The position numbers and the translations under genes are program-made. This document shows, piece after piece, positions 1 to 13,845 of a stretch of 64,000 nt of DNA. The notes under the pieces are model-generated. The model made no database searches. It was not told the origin of the DNA and worked only from the letters and a program-made list of their open reading frames with translations. Source of the stretch: Stercorarius parasiticus (Eukaryota; Chordata; Aves; Charadriiformes; Stercorariidae). Where the stretch lies: assembly GCA_013396915.1 (NCBI GenBank), contig VWZL01003478.1, positions 310,001 to 374,000 of the forward strand, given 5' to 3'. The number at the start of each line of letters is the position of its first letter. The first letter of the stretch is position 1.

Positions 1-1477
1 TGTGACTAAAGGACATCATACACCTTACCAGAAACAAGTAAAGACTGCAAATCATTACAGTTCTGCAGTTGCTCTGTCACGTTTGGCATTCTGAATTTCA
101 CTGAACTGTTGAGTGCTGTGTGTTTGCACTAAATCATTTTGAATTTAAGATCAGATAAGACTGAAAAGGTCTTACTGGTAAAGGTAGATGTGATCCCTGT
201 ATTTTGTTGGGGTGCATTTTGCTTGGCTGGGTGGTGTTTTTCCTTTATACATACAGCTGTTTGTTCTAGCATTTCTAGATTTTAGTACATTATTAGGTGA
301 TATGGTAAAGGCAAGATTTGGAAGAAATACTCGAATTACGATTACATCCAAGTAACCTGTACCTAGATGATGGTTGCCAGGCTCTAACTACCACATATTA
401 ACTCCTGCACTGGAAGGAAGTAAGTTTTCATACCTAACCAAAGCTGTTCTCATTATGTCTTCAGTGATTCAGATGAATTAACTCATGGCTTGTTCTCTTC
501 AGAGTACACAGCTGATACAATTTCCTGGCATTTTTCAGGAAGGAGGCTCTTGAGAGTGACATTTAACATAACTCTCCAGCCCTTGTAAGAACCCGTGTTC
601 CCAGGCAAATAAATATCACCGCACAGTGAAAAATAATCATCTTGTCTTGCAACTGAGGTGGTGTTTTCAGACCAGTAATTTGTCTTGGTAACAGGTGAAC
701 ACAAAAACATCCGAGGATGAGCGGACTAATGCTTGATGTTATGTGGTATCAGAAGATGCCAGGTTTTCTGGTTCTGTTCGGAGTGTTGGAAGAGTTCGCG
801 TTTCTCTGAAACTGTCAGTTCATGCAATTGCAGGAGCATAGAAGAATTTCAGCTTGCTTTAAAAATAATTAAATAAAAGTTTCTAGCTTTTTCTGGTTGC
901 AGATAAAAGCTTGGAAAAAAAGTCAAACTGACCTCTGAGGGCTTAAAAAGCATGATGAAAATGAAAAGGACTATATAGCTAGAATTTTGTGCTTTTAAAT
1001 GGCATTTCTTGGCTTTCTGGGACTTTAGTAATAACTCCTGAGCAAATGGAATTAGTTTTATTGCTGTATGATTACGGAGGTTTAGTACCATCAAGTGCCA
1101 GCAATACCTGTTTGTGCACATTATTATAGTAACATGGGTCATTTTATCTCTGCTGTTAGTAATCACTGTGCTACAAACTGCACTTAGCTTCTTGTTTCTC
1201 TTGCTACATGATGCCCATAATTCTGCCTTTCAAAAGCGCTCCCAGTACTTTTCAACTTCCATTTTCCCTCTTCATGTTTTAACATTGACCCCATGCGTAG
1301 AGAAGCACTCATCGCCCTTTGTTTTTTCATGTGACCAATGAGCAGAAAAATTACATTTTTAATAGATTGAAGAGGAGGGTTGTGGGAATGGGGTTTGAAT
1401 AGTTGTCTTTCAAGGATGTGGGGGTGATGCTTCCAGGCTATATGTTCAGCAGAAGACATTTTCAGTTTTCTCTTGAA

Positions 1478-1543
1478 TTATTTGTTAATATTATTTGCTA
1501 TTTATTATTATTTGTTAATTTATTATTAATTGTTATTTGTTAA
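1478..1543. repeat. AT-rich imperfect tandem repeat (TTATTTGTTAAT-like)
   Basis: The motif TATTTGTTAAT and close variants (TTATTATTTGTTAATT, TTGTTATTTGTTAA) recur about four times with irregular spacing. This is a degenerate AT-rich simple repeat. Confidence 0.6.
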
Positions 1544-4500
1544 GGGTTTCCATTTTTGGAGGGAAAAAAACCCTTTTTCAACAATTACTGTGTTTTTGTA
1601 CCTTCCATATCTTGGAACTTAAACCTCATAAGAATTAGAATTTTAAAATAAAGTTTGTAACATTTTTAAAAGGGTTGGAGAGCAAAAATATAAGCAAGCA
1701 TACTTTAAATGAAAGATAATTAACTGAGTGGAAGAGGTAAGGTCCCATACTGAAGTCTCAGGATATTTATCTGGTTGCCCTTGAGTAGCCCAGCAATTTC
1801 AAACCAAGAAACCTTGTTCCAAAATTAAAGAAATGCAAATGAGCAAAACACATTAATTTGAATTAATAGATCTGGGACCCCAATATCTAATTTACAGAAG
1901 CATCTTCTAACAAGAATGCCTGACTCCTTGTATAGTTCCTTACTCTCTAGGTTGTAATAATACTCCCTGCTAATTTTTAGCAACATAATTTTAACTGTGT
2001 GCTTCAGAACCTAAACCTGTATTTCTCTCAAGGCCTTAATGCCCTTTGACTTCTCTGATTATTTCCTTCACTGTAAAATATATCTGCTTTGGTACTCAGC
2101 GTCATTGTTGGCCAAATGAGAAATATTGTCCTCAGTACACTGGCATTGGTCAGCTTGGAGATCGCTAGGTGATTTTTGAATGCAACATCAGAGCCAACCC
2201 AGGGAGTAGTCTAGGCACCAAAGCATGAATTTTACTGATACTAGTGAAAATCAGGAAACCAGAAGCCAAGAAATGGGAGCTCCAGACATCCGCAGAACTT
2301 GCTACAAACACCAAAAAATTGTTAACGGGTTGCAGAATATCATGCATTCATCTCAGTAAAGCTCAGCCTGGGTTTAGGATTTAAAACTTCACACCCTGCA
2401 TGAAGGAATCCAAATCACTTGTCCACCAGTGGGGCAGAAAGGAAATCATGGTGGCAGCAGAAGTGATGGAAGAATGGGACAAAGGGATGAGAAAATGAGG
2501 GATAAACAGACTGATCCATCCAGGATCAGAAGGTATAGGAAGGCCTTATATGAAATGAGGTCCCAGTGCCCTCGGTGTTAAGAGACTGGAGAAGACAGAA
2601 GAAAGGTAGTAATGATCAACTGGGGAAAAGAAGGAGTGATGGTATCAGCAGGTTCCCAGAACCTGGCTAGCAGAAGTGTCTTAATCTGTTTTGAGCTGGC
2701 CACCATGTTCACTCTCCTCATTCAGTGAGAATGACCTTCAAGGCTCCTCCTCGAGATGGTTATGACTATATGTTTAAGCATGCTGCTCTGTACCTTCACT
2801 GCCATTTTCTGGCAGTAATAAGAACCAGGTTCTGGTGATGTGTTCACAATTGATTCTGGGCCCACGTTGGTATAAATTCTAAATAATTAAAACTTTTCTC
2901 CAATTCCCATTAGAAGATCCTTGCTTGTTTTGTGCTGGGAAAGCAAAATAGTACCTGGACTTAAGGACATAAAATGGAGGTTTTGCTGAAATCAATTTTT
3001 TATCATAATTCCTGGAAGAACTTGTCCAAGCCATGGCAATCATCCGGGAAAAAAGTTCTTGAGCAAAGTCACAGTGAAATACATCATTAATCATAACCCA
3101 CCCACATCCAGGCACCATATCACCAGACACTTCATCGGAGGAAGGAACAGTACTGTTGGTATTCATGACTCATTATATTCATGGGTTATAAGGTTTAAAG
3201 AGTCAGCTGTGATCACGTTATGACTGGCATTGTGACATAGACCACTGGATTTCCCTAAACTGACTTCTGTTTGGATTAGAGCTTATCTTTTAGAAAAACA
3301 TCCAGTTTTGATTCCACATGTCTGCAAGGGAGCATTCATCACAGCCTGTATTAATTGTTCCCTTCATTAATTATACTCACAGCTAACAGCTTCCCCTTAG
3401 AAGATATGCATTATTTTCCTCTTGGTCTCCGTGAACACTCCCCAGTGCAGACAGAAATGTCTTGTGCTCCTTTCTCCTCTGCAGAGTTGGCTTTGTCTGA
3501 AGATTGTTGACTGATAGCTTTTTTTTCCTTGCATGACCTGTGGGCTTGGAAGAAGTTCTTATTTGTGGCTTTAATTACAGCCTGTCTAGCCATTTAAAAA
3601 ACCTTCTCAGTGTCTTCCTTCAGGTCTCACCATTGTAATGCCAACGCACTCCTGTGGCGGGAACAATAACATTGTGTGCAAGGCCTCCGCTTTTCATCCG
3701 CAGTACTTTCAACTTGTTGTCACCTGATACTGCACCCTACCTTCATATGTCCACCTCTTTGCCTAGCTCTGGTTGGAGGCTGTGACCAGGTTATTATTGC
3801 TGTGTTAAAACTAGCATAGTGTCTAGTACATTGAGGTCTGCATCTGGGCTGTGCCTAGAGCTTCTGAGCATTATTCAGACTTCCTCATGAAATGGTCACG
3901 GTGAATTGTCTCGGTTAGAGTTCTTTTTGCAGTTTTGCCATAGTTTGGGGCTGTAGTTACATTACCATTTCTGCTACAAAACTTCAGTGTGTGTTGACAT
4001 CAGCGGCATGCATCCTCATCCTTTGGGTCGGATGAGGACCACTGGCAGTCATATTCATCTCTTTCTGCAGAACAGGCAGGTTTAGAGGCGAACCCAGCAG
4101 CCACATGGACTCCAGCCTGTGTTACTAGCCCAGAATGGTACTTCTGCCAAACCCAGGAACCTGGTTTCTGTGTACGAACCACAGTGGTGACGGGATGTGA
4201 CATGCAGGTGTGAGTCTGGTTGTGCTTGACTTTGAACACATACCCTTAATTACGCTGCAGGTTTCGTCAGTGCTTCTGTAATAGCTGGCTGTTGCATCAC
4301 CGCACAAAGCTATGATCTTTTCTTTATCCTTTTTGAGACCACACTAATTGGCAAGAAGAGATGTCAGTGCTAACACACTGATAAACACATTAGCCAGGTT
4401 GTTACTTAGTCCGTTCCTGAGATGTTGACAGTTCCCTAGTTGAAGGCATATATTACCTTTGGGTAAATTCTGCTTAGCTGACTTACTCAGCAGAGCTCTG

Positions 4501-6977
4501 TCCAGATGTGTTTTTGGAAGTTAGCAGCTGACATAATATTAAATACCTCTTTATGCATGTCTGTAGAGAGTCCAAAACTGGAAGGTATAACCAACCAAGA
4601 TGGTGCCCACTGAGCAGAGTACCAGGGTGCTATGAAAACCATTTCTGGGTGGAAGAACAACATGCTTTTTCCATGCCCTGACAAAACAACCCAGAGGTCC
4701 CACCCAGGTCCCACCTAGGTCAAGCTGAATTATCCTTTGCAAGCTGGGTACTTCCTTTCCTAGTCAATAATGTGAATAATGATCATCCTTGGTTTGGAGG
4801 AATGTCAGCCCTTGGACTGCGTTGTGGGTATTTTAAAGGTTGTAGTGAAAATTAAGTAGCACTGCACGCCTTTCCTTTCAGAATGTGAGATTTTCAAGCG
4901 TTAGAAGTTATGTTAGTGATCAGACTAGCCTTCTGTCATATATTTTATTTTTCCTCTTGATGGGACCTTGACAAATCCCAAACTAGCAAAGTTGAACACC
5001 TGAAATTCAGTGTTAAAATCTGAATGTATATGCATCAGTCACGTCTAGATGTATCAGCCCCAGAAACCACTTTTTAAGGTGTCAGGAACTGAATGCGGGA
5101 GTTTAACTTTAAGCAGCAGGGTTCCAGGATTTTTGTTTTAAGGGCCTGGTCTGCTGTGTTTGTGGTTCCAAAAAACAATGATCTCTGCTTTCAATACATC
5201 TGGAGCTGGTCCAGCTCCCTGCTGTTGGCCATGTGCGAGCTGCCGCTCACCATTCCAGAAGAGAGGCTGTTTCCCACGTTCATCCCACTTGCAAACAGCA
5301 AAACAACTTGGTTTTCTTCAAGTGGCTTTTTTACAGTGAGTGACTTTTTAATGGTACATTTGTACCCTTGTATTCACAGAATTATTGAAAGTTCATGGTG
5401 ATTTTGAAGTGATGCTATGATTATGGGTTTAATTTTATTTGCCTTTCAATACGAGAGCTATTAAGAGGATTTTTTTTTTCACCTGTGATGTAAGAAATGT
5501 TAAACACTACCTGACGAAAATGCATTTGTTATTTATAGGTAAATCCAATTATTCAGTTAGTTAATGGATCTTAAAAATAGCTGTAAGAAATGGTCATTCA
5601 TTTATTTGTCAGCAACTGACTGCTACTTTCCCTCATTAAAAACATCCATTCTGATCATTGATCAGTGGGCATTCAGCTTTGTGAAAGGAAAATCAGACCT
5701 GTTAGCATAGCTTTATCTTACATGTCAAAGATTACAGACAAATCAGTGCTTATTGAGCCACCCTGTAATTGCATTAGTCTGTAAACTTCTGGTGGCCTGA
5801 TTTCCTCTCTTATTAAACTGAATGAGAGGAGTTGGAGACATGCTTGGATACTTGCATTTGCAGATTAGAAATTTCCGTTTTTTGAAGTTTGCTTTACTGG
5901 CTTGTTTTTTCATTAAAACATTTTTGGTCTGTTTTTATATTTTGTTCTGCCAGAAAACTGCAATGCATTAAGTCCTGCATGTAAAAAATATTTGTTTGTT
6001 CTAAGCTAAGTTTATTTATAGCTCACAGATCTCACATGATGAGAACTGCCTGCTTTAAGTCATCATAAAGAATACAAATTGAGTTCTGAGATTAGCTCTT
6101 GAATTTATTTTGAATGTGTCAATTTTGATAAACAATATTCAGTTCATAGAGTACACACGGCTGCTGTCTGTCATGTTGTGAGTTGCAAAGCACATAAAAA
6201 GAAAACTAAAATGTGTTTTTATCCTCCTCATAAAAGTTCTTTTGGAACGAGCAAGTTCTTGTTAACCTGTCAGTCAGAAAGAGAAACCACCAAAACTAAC
6301 ATGTCAGCTGAGGGGGGGGGAAAGTGCTGCATTGTTTTTGTTGTGTGAAAATCAGCTTGAGATTTTTCCCAGCATCCTGAGTTCCTAAGCTCCTGCATCA
6401 AAACCAGAGAAGCCACCTGAGGGCAATAAAGTTAGACAGGTGCTTCAGCATGTTTTGGGAGCCTATGGCAATGAGAAGGAGTTTTGGGCCAGGGGAAGGA
6501 GCTTTAAACGGGATGCCACAGGCACATGTGGCTGCTTCAGCTGTCAGCTGCCACTGCCCCGGCCCCTGCCCTGGCTGTGCTGCTGCTCATAAGAAAGTAA
6601 ACAGCTATGGTTTGTCCCAAATCTGCTCTGTGACTGAAGAGTCCTGTTCAGACAAGAGCTCAGCAAACAGCAAAAAAATAGACAGTTTGTACTCCAAACC
6701 TCAGGCTTTCAGCCTAGAAGTGATTACAATTCCATTACTTTTACAGTAACTGCTAATAATGCAAAAGGAATCCTGGCATTAACCCTTTCCTGCACGCTAA
6801 ACCCTGTTTACTAACCAGTCAGTCAAAAAAGTGGCAATGAGAAATAAAAGTGAAGCTAATACTTGGTCTAAAGCTGTGGCTCTAGAAAGGCAGATGGTGC
6901 CAGAGACTCTATATGGAGTCCTCCAGAGGTATGCTGTTGCCCTTTTCTGTGGATATCTCTTCAGCTACAGAAAGAAT

Positions 6978-7023
6978 AAGGATCAGTATAAAACCCTAAG
7001 AAGGATCAGTATAAAACCCTAAA
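6978..7023. repeat. Two-copy 23-bp tandem duplication
   Basis: AAGGATCAGTATAAAACCCT followed by AAG or AAA occurs twice head to tail with a 23-bp period. The copies differ only at the final base, so the duplication is probably recent. Confidence 0.85.
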
Positions 7024-9494
7024 AAGGCATTTACTTTTCCGCTAGTGGACAGAGGACGGCTGTTCTGAGAAATTTCTCATAAGCCCCTCACTGCATTTTA
7101 TTGTCAACCATCCTTGCCCTCCCTATGGTTGTCTGTGTATAGGAAAGTGGGAGGAGGCTTCACAATGGGCAAATTTTGTCTGAGTTTCATGCTAGAGTAA
7201 CAGCCTCAGAACAGAGGCATGAGTCATGTGCTTTCCCCCTTTTATCACTATCTTTCACCTGATGGTGCTCCACAAGTAATTCACAGGATGGTAATTCAGC
7301 CCGTCCTACCTGAATTTGAAGCTGCTCTGCCTCTCCCACAGGACCGTGTTACAATATTGTGGTGAAATTTTGGCCCAGCTTACCCTATTGCAGGAAGGGA
7401 CTTCCTTGCACTGGAGGGAGAAGGAGGTGTTGGCACAAAGCCCTTCACCAGCAGCTCCCAGCTTAAAATGGAATGGAGACACCTCAGAGCCTCTACAGCA
7501 TCTCGGGTGCAGTCTCATATCCAAGGCATTAATGCCTGGGCATGTAATCCATGAGTTTGGTTCCTTGCCATAAGTCAGGCATCTGACATGTTGCTTAATG
7601 CTTGTTATTTTTTCAAGCATTCCCCAGTTTTAGCTTGTCCCAGTTTGGTGGCTGCCTTCCTGGAGAGAATTGGGGGCTGAACCTCCACACTCTTGGTAAA
7701 ATGCACTAGGAGGGTGGTCTCCTAAGGACGGGAGTCATTTTAAAAGATACTTATTTAGATAATTTTGTAATTTCCTGGCATGTTGTGAAGCACCTGGGTG
7801 CCTACAGTGTGGTTTGAGGTCTTTGTAGTGGGACTAGAGATACGGAAGTTATTGTTCTGTCCATCATCCCTGTAACAGCAAAAGAAATACAGATGGGCAT
7901 TATGGGTTTCTTCTTGTGCCTACTCTTTCCAGATTGCATCCTTTAATACATGAAATTTCAGTGCCATCCCATGTTTCTCCAGCTGCCTCTGTGCAGACTG
8001 TTACATTAATCACACAGGAATACAGGTTGGGAAGACACTCCAAGCTGGGCAGCCTTTCCCAGACCTGGAATTTGCCACGAGTTAGCATATATTGGCATAT
8101 GCATAGATGCATGAGATAAAGCTCAGCGTAAAGACATCCCCTGGCCCCACGGCGAGTTACCACAGTGGGGGCTGCTCCCTCTGTTTCCCTCTATCTATAT
8201 AAAAATGCCAGGAAGAGGAAGAGGTGGGCTCCTTCCTCGTGCAGGTATGAAGGCTGTGACTCCCAGGCATACTGCTGCCAGGGAGAGCTTTTCACTGCGC
8301 CTAAAGACAGCTGCAGACAGTGGACACAGCCTAGTACAATATTTTCAATTGTTTTCCAGAACCCTGCGTCCTTGCCATTGTTAGAGCCCTAATTTGCTCG
8401 GCAGCTGGTGTAAGCCCAAGAAATCATTATGCGTTGATTTTATTGTTGCTATTGTTGTAATAGGAGGAGGGAATTAAAAACAAATGTCTCGGCGCTGATG
8501 TTTGCCTAGAGTGTGAGACAGCACATTGGTTCAGAGACTGATACATTACCCCAGATTGTATCATCTGAACAGTTGAAGATGCCAGGCAGGAGGACTGCTG
8601 GGCGGTTGATGAGCTGCGTTTCAGCATTGCCTTCAGAGTGGGATCCACAGACAGAACCTCAGCAGAGGTCAGCTTGGGCAGAGGCAGGATGAACAGGCTC
8701 AAACCGCAAGGAACTTGCTATTACAAGATGTTACAGGGAAGGAACGTGGCTTGATGCCCTTAGCGTGACTTCTTTCACTGACATGTGAGCAGGTGGTGGA
8801 TTGGGGAAGTCAGAGGCGAAAGAGGGTCAGTTGACACTGAAGAGAAAGCTTAAGGAAAAACAAAGAGCAATACAAGGAAGAGAAAACATTCTGGAAAAAA
8901 AAAACTCAGGAGAAATTGCGCACATGTGTGTTTATGTGGGTGATCATCATTGCCAGTTCTGCAGTCTCCAAGAGGCAGAAGCCCCCATTGTCTCTCAGCA
9001 GTGACGGAGCAGAAGAGGTCTCTGCCAGACCTCCCCCACAGAGCCGCTGTGATGCTCAGGGTTGCCTGAGAGAAAGTTCCTTTCAAGTGACGGAAGTGGT
9101 GGGAGGTCTCATGTCATGAACTGTTGTCTCAGGGTCTGGCACACAGCTGACAAGTCTTCTGCCAGTGGTAAACATCTTCATTAATAAACGTAGCTTGAAG
9201 ATGCCACTGCTTAACAGCAGCGCATCCAGTGCTCGTGGCCCACAGAGGTGTGGCAGAGCATCTGGAACAGTAGATTTCAGCAGCTGGGGAGCCACTGTGT
9301 TTCTTCTCATCCTCTGTAGACTGCTGCAACTGCATTTGCTAGATCTTGCAAATGGAGATAATAAGGATTAGCAATGTAGGGAGAGCTTCAGAATGAACCC
9401 TGTGTGTTCACAATGTGCATTCACAACCCCTGCAATGTCTTTTCATCTTGTCAAATGTAGACAAGTCTTAGTGTGAAGGAAAATCAATTCTGTT

Positions 9495-9538
9495 AAAAAA
9501 AAAAAGAAAGAAAAAAAAGAAAAAAAAAAAGGAAAGGG
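9495..9538. repeat. A-rich simple repeat with G interruptions
   Basis: Runs of 8-11 A are separated by single G residues and GAAAG. No retroposon body is recognisable immediately upstream. Confidence 0.8.
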
Positions 9539-12500
9539 AGACAAACAGTTGCCCCAGATAATTCTTACCTTAGTAAACTGTTCCAACCAAAACCACAGTA
9601 TTTGTATAGTAAGATTTGAGGTCTGTCAATAGCTAATAGTTTGTAATTTCTGTATCTAGGTCCTAATTCATGCTGTCCATCTTGAATCTCTAGTGAAAAG
9701 AAACTGACAAATATTGCAACGCAGTTCAGTGGAGTATCAGCAACAGCCCTGTAAGCTCTCTGCATTTCACATGGGTACAGATGCACGGAGAGCTCTTCGC
9801 CATCAGTTCTTAAATGAGGATAAATAAATTTGCAAGAGAATAATTAAAAAAAAATAAGTCATGTCATCAGCAAATCTTGTAATATTCTTATACAATAAAG
9901 AATAGGCTCCCCTGTGTATTCCATGAATTAATCACTTGGCACACAAATAAAATATATCTGTAGCCCTCTTTTTAACCACATTTTGGTATTATACATCTTT
10001 TATTTAAATTGGTTTTTCCTTTAAAATGCACATGACTTTCATAATCTCAGGCACACTTCAGGATTAAGTATGTGCAAACCTGTATGCTTCAGAGTGCTTC
10101 GCCTTTTCTTCTGATCATGTGAACTTTGAGCATCTGCTTTGTCCTAGGACAAGTTGTACCGTTTAGAAATTTCTTATCTTTGGGTTTTCTGCCCCAATAT
10201 GGAAAAGCTGCTTCAGCATTCTCCTTCCCCTCCCTCTCCAAAGTGCGAAAGGCAGTTCAGATATTTCCAACCCAGCGTTTTTTTAAAATAAGAAAATATT
10301 ATTGCATCGGGAGGAGTATGCTTATAGTGGAACGTGGTGCTTGTTTCAGTGCATTTGCTGTTGTCAAGCTCATTCCTGTTTTCTCCTGTTCAGCTTTATA
10401 TTTGAATCTTGTGTCTCAGAAGGTAGTGGAACTTCAGGGGGATTCTGTAGCCCTAGAATTCATGTTGTATCACAGTTTCACCTGCTTAAAGAGAAATGCA
10501 TTACTTGCACTGTTGAATTCATTGAAGAACGAACTAAGTTTTAATGCTGAATTTATGTAGGATGTTGTTCTGCAATCATATCTATACCTTTTTCCACACT
10601 GCCATCAATACAGTGAAGCATAATTTTACAGCAGAGAGCATTATAAGAAATCTATAATGATGAGGAAAATAAGCCAGTGCCTCGACACAAGCTATTGATA
10701 AAACACTACCAGAAAATTTTAAATAATTGCCTCTAAATACTAGAAAAACACTGCAACTAGGGAATGTGTGTTTCTTTTGTAATTAAAGATACCTTAACAT
10801 TTCATGATATGCCCTTGCTCATTTGATAAGCAGCACAATGCTCATCACTGTCTGTATGCCTGGAGCCTTGCTGGATGGCTTCATCCTCTATTGGTGCTAG
10901 ATATGTGCCTGAGATTTAAGCTGTGACCAGCAGACATCTTACTTGTGCTTGCTTTTCCCACGCCTTTCTGGAGTCACTGGAAAGCAGGGTTATGGATTTC
11001 TGAAAGGTTTTAGAGAAATGAACTTAAGCTGGCTTTTTAGACCAGGAATAGCCTGCCTGCGCCTCCTAAGCTATGTGTGGCTGTTTTTGGAGGAAAATGC
11101 AGTTCTTTGAATCCTGGACTCATGCGAAGTTTAGCTTCAGAAGTTGCTGCCTGTCACGGGGAAGACGTCACGTCAGTCAGCCAGTCAGCATCATGGTACC
11201 GCTGTGCAGGATTCCCTCTGAACACCCAACTCTGCTGGGGCTGGGCCATCGAGAGGCGCAGAGGGCTAAGGGTTTGGGGTGGAAGGGAGGAAGTCAGGGA
11301 AAAGTAGTCTGAATGGTCTTTTCCCTGCATAAAGTAATTTTATTTACTTATAATACTTTATTTAAAACAGAGCTACCCTACTAATAAAACGAATCAATTG
11401 TAATAGAGCAAAATTGAGTGTGTTTTGACATTTGCCAATATTAAGTATAGACGAAATGACAGCTGAGTAATTACAGCAAAAGAAGCATTAAATGCAACTA
11501 GAAAAAACACACATCTTTACTAAGCTTGGGGCTGTTTGACATTTTGGTAGTGTTGGTTCTTGGTTTGCAATAGGCTGGTCATCTCCAGTTTATGTTGATG
11601 CGTTGCCCTGTGCTTCTTACTGGTCTCCTTTAGGCAGGCGGCAGATAGCAGCGGGTGCTGTTATGGCAAACAGATGTTCTTTTCTTTCCAGACTGCTGGG
11701 ATTTCTCCTTTCTGATTTTCTCTGTATATGTTTAGGTAAAGTACTGTGTCTGTTCAAAGCTATGGCAACCCTGTGTCTGCAACAACCCATACATTCTCGT
11801 GTTATGCTTAGAGGAACTTGCTGTAAGGCTGTTTTATTTAACACATTCAACAGAGTGTAATGGGAGGCTCTCCTGATAATACCTGACTTTCTTCTGAAAC
11901 CCCAGGTAAAATGCAGACAGCTGGAAGGATTTTCACTCTGACTTCAGACCTCTAGCTCCCTCAAAATTCAGTAGATTTTCTACAAACAAGGGAAAAGCTT
12001 TGACTCCACTGAAGAAATCCTGATTCTCATAACCCTGCACCTGTCCTCTCTGTGTTGCCTGTGCAAGATATGTAACTCTTCAAGATGGCACCAGAGTTAA
12101 AATGCTCAGATTTAGGCTGAATGAATAGAAGTTAACAGGCATAACCCCGATTTGCAAGGCTCGGAGTTACCTAAACATTTTGTTCTGTTTTAAAACAAAC
12201 ATTTTTCTGTTAGCTCTTTCAAAAATCCCAAGGATCTTTGTTTCCAGCCACCTTATCTAAACAAAAATCAAAACAAACGCTGTGCACGCGTTCCTCGCTA
12301 CCACAATAAATGGCTTGTTTTAACGTGGGTGGTGGTGGGGTGGGTTTTTTTACCTTATCTTTTGTGTTTGCCTGAGAAGCAGCCTCAGCATGTAGGGATG
12401 ACAGGTCATCTCAAGTGCTAGCAATGTTTAAAATCAGTCCGGAGGAAGCTTCTTCAAATCACCTTGCATTTATGGAGATGCAAGAGCCTGCACAGGACTG

Positions 12501-13729
12501 TTCCCATTGGGCAGCTGATGGGACTGCTCGGTTACCCCTTTGGTGTCCATGCACACCTAGCACATGGGAGCACCAAGCACCTGAAGATGGCTTGCAGCAG
12601 GGCAAAGTGGCTTCCTACTCTTATTGCAAGTGCAGGTCAGGCCAGCTTGAGTTACCTCACCTTTAACATCAAGGAGAACTCATCTGATTGCATACCTCTC
12701 CAGCGAGGGATGCTGAAACGAGCTTTAGACTTTTAAACCTCAGAAGAGCGGAGGTGAAAAATTTACTGCGAAGTGACTGCAGTTCACGGCCACAGGAATC
12801 GCACTGGGTGGCAGCGGTCGCTTCTGCTGTCACAGGTTGTGGAGTGCAGTTTTCACCCCCAACAGAAGCCTGTGCTTTTGAAAGGTACTGAAAAAGAAAC
12901 GACGAGAGGGGCGAGGAAGTCTTTCCCCCTATATATGGCTCACAACAAACATAAGTAATTTGTCATTTCCATTTCTTTGTTTGCTTGATAGTGTAGATAA
13001 GGAGATAACAGCCAAATATTAACTCTCAGGATATGAGGAAAACAAGTAAGTGGGATGCTGTATGGCCTTTCTGTTTCCAGACATCATCTTTTCGTGAAAT
13101 CTTGCACTGTCAGCTGATTGGTATTTATGGCTCCAGCCCTTGTAACTTTGACAAGCTATTTTATGTTTGCCGTACTGGGAGTAGTAACCATACCATGTGC
13201 CGTTTTCCCTCTGAATGGAGAATGCCCCTGAGCCTCAGTTTACAGAGCAGTCAAGCGTGAATACATCTTTTAAGAAGTTTTACATGTTCAGCATGGGAAA
13301 TGAGAAGGATGAAGACCATTTTTAGCCTTGGAAATGAATTTTAATCCAAGTAGCATCAAGAGAGGTATTCTTTAAGTTGGCTTGAACACAAACTCTTGAT
13401 TTTCACCAGGGTTAAAGGTTTCTGAGATGTGAGTCCTACTTACATTACCCAATCGAGCTGCCAGTACACGTTCATGCTGCCAGTACGCACCAGAGACATT
13501 TTCTTTCTGAAGAAGCTGTAGTCTTTCTCCATCATGAGAAGACACAGTCCCAACAGCAAGCAGGGACAGAGCCTGACGCTGGTCCCTTCCCCTGCATGTC
13601 CTCACTGTGAGTCGCTCAGAAAATGCAAAGCACCAGTGAAAAATAAGAGCCCTCTGCTCCCTCATCAAGGTTTAATGTGATGATTTCCTCTTGAAAATTT
13701 ATTTCGGTGGCCATCCTTGGGTAATTCAT

Positions 13730-13845
13730 GCTGAGCGGTTATTCTCCTGCTGCTAGGGCGGCAGACCGGACTTTGGATCGCGGGTGTCGGGTGGGGGGCG
13801 GGTCTGCTCTGGAAGGGAGAGGTTTGAGGTGTGAGCGAGCTGTCC
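13730..13845 (+). promoter_or_regulatory. Small CpG cluster with G-quadruplex motif, possible alternative promoter
   Basis: About seven CpG dinucleotides fall within roughly 100 bp, in a region where CpG is otherwise scarce. Positions 13782-13802 fit a canonical G-quadruplex: four runs of three or more G separated by 4-, 1- and 1-base loops. A usable donor-like GTGTGAG follows at about 13829. An AKAP2-only transcript needs its own promoter upstream of the large exon, and this is the most promoter-like spot that I see in the 29.5 kb before it. It is much shorter than a typical CpG island, and no TATA box or clear first exon is evident. Confidence 0.25.

Larger units (their letters stand above)
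1..13729 (+). other. Intron or 5' flank, no coding exon recognised
   Basis: This stretch lies upstream of the AKAP2 large exon and is probably intron of the PALM2-AKAP2 read-through transcript. Open frames are short (under about 150 codons), lack family motifs and do not chain through splice sites. No CR1 or other interspersed repeat is recognisable. It contains an AT-rich repeat near 1.5 kb, a 23-bp tandem duplication near 7.0 kb and an A-rich tract near 9.5 kb. About 5.64-5.85 kb there is a moderately AT-rich, homeodomain-motif-like stretch resembling conserved non-coding DNA. I see no PALM2 terminal exon here. Confidence 0.6.
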
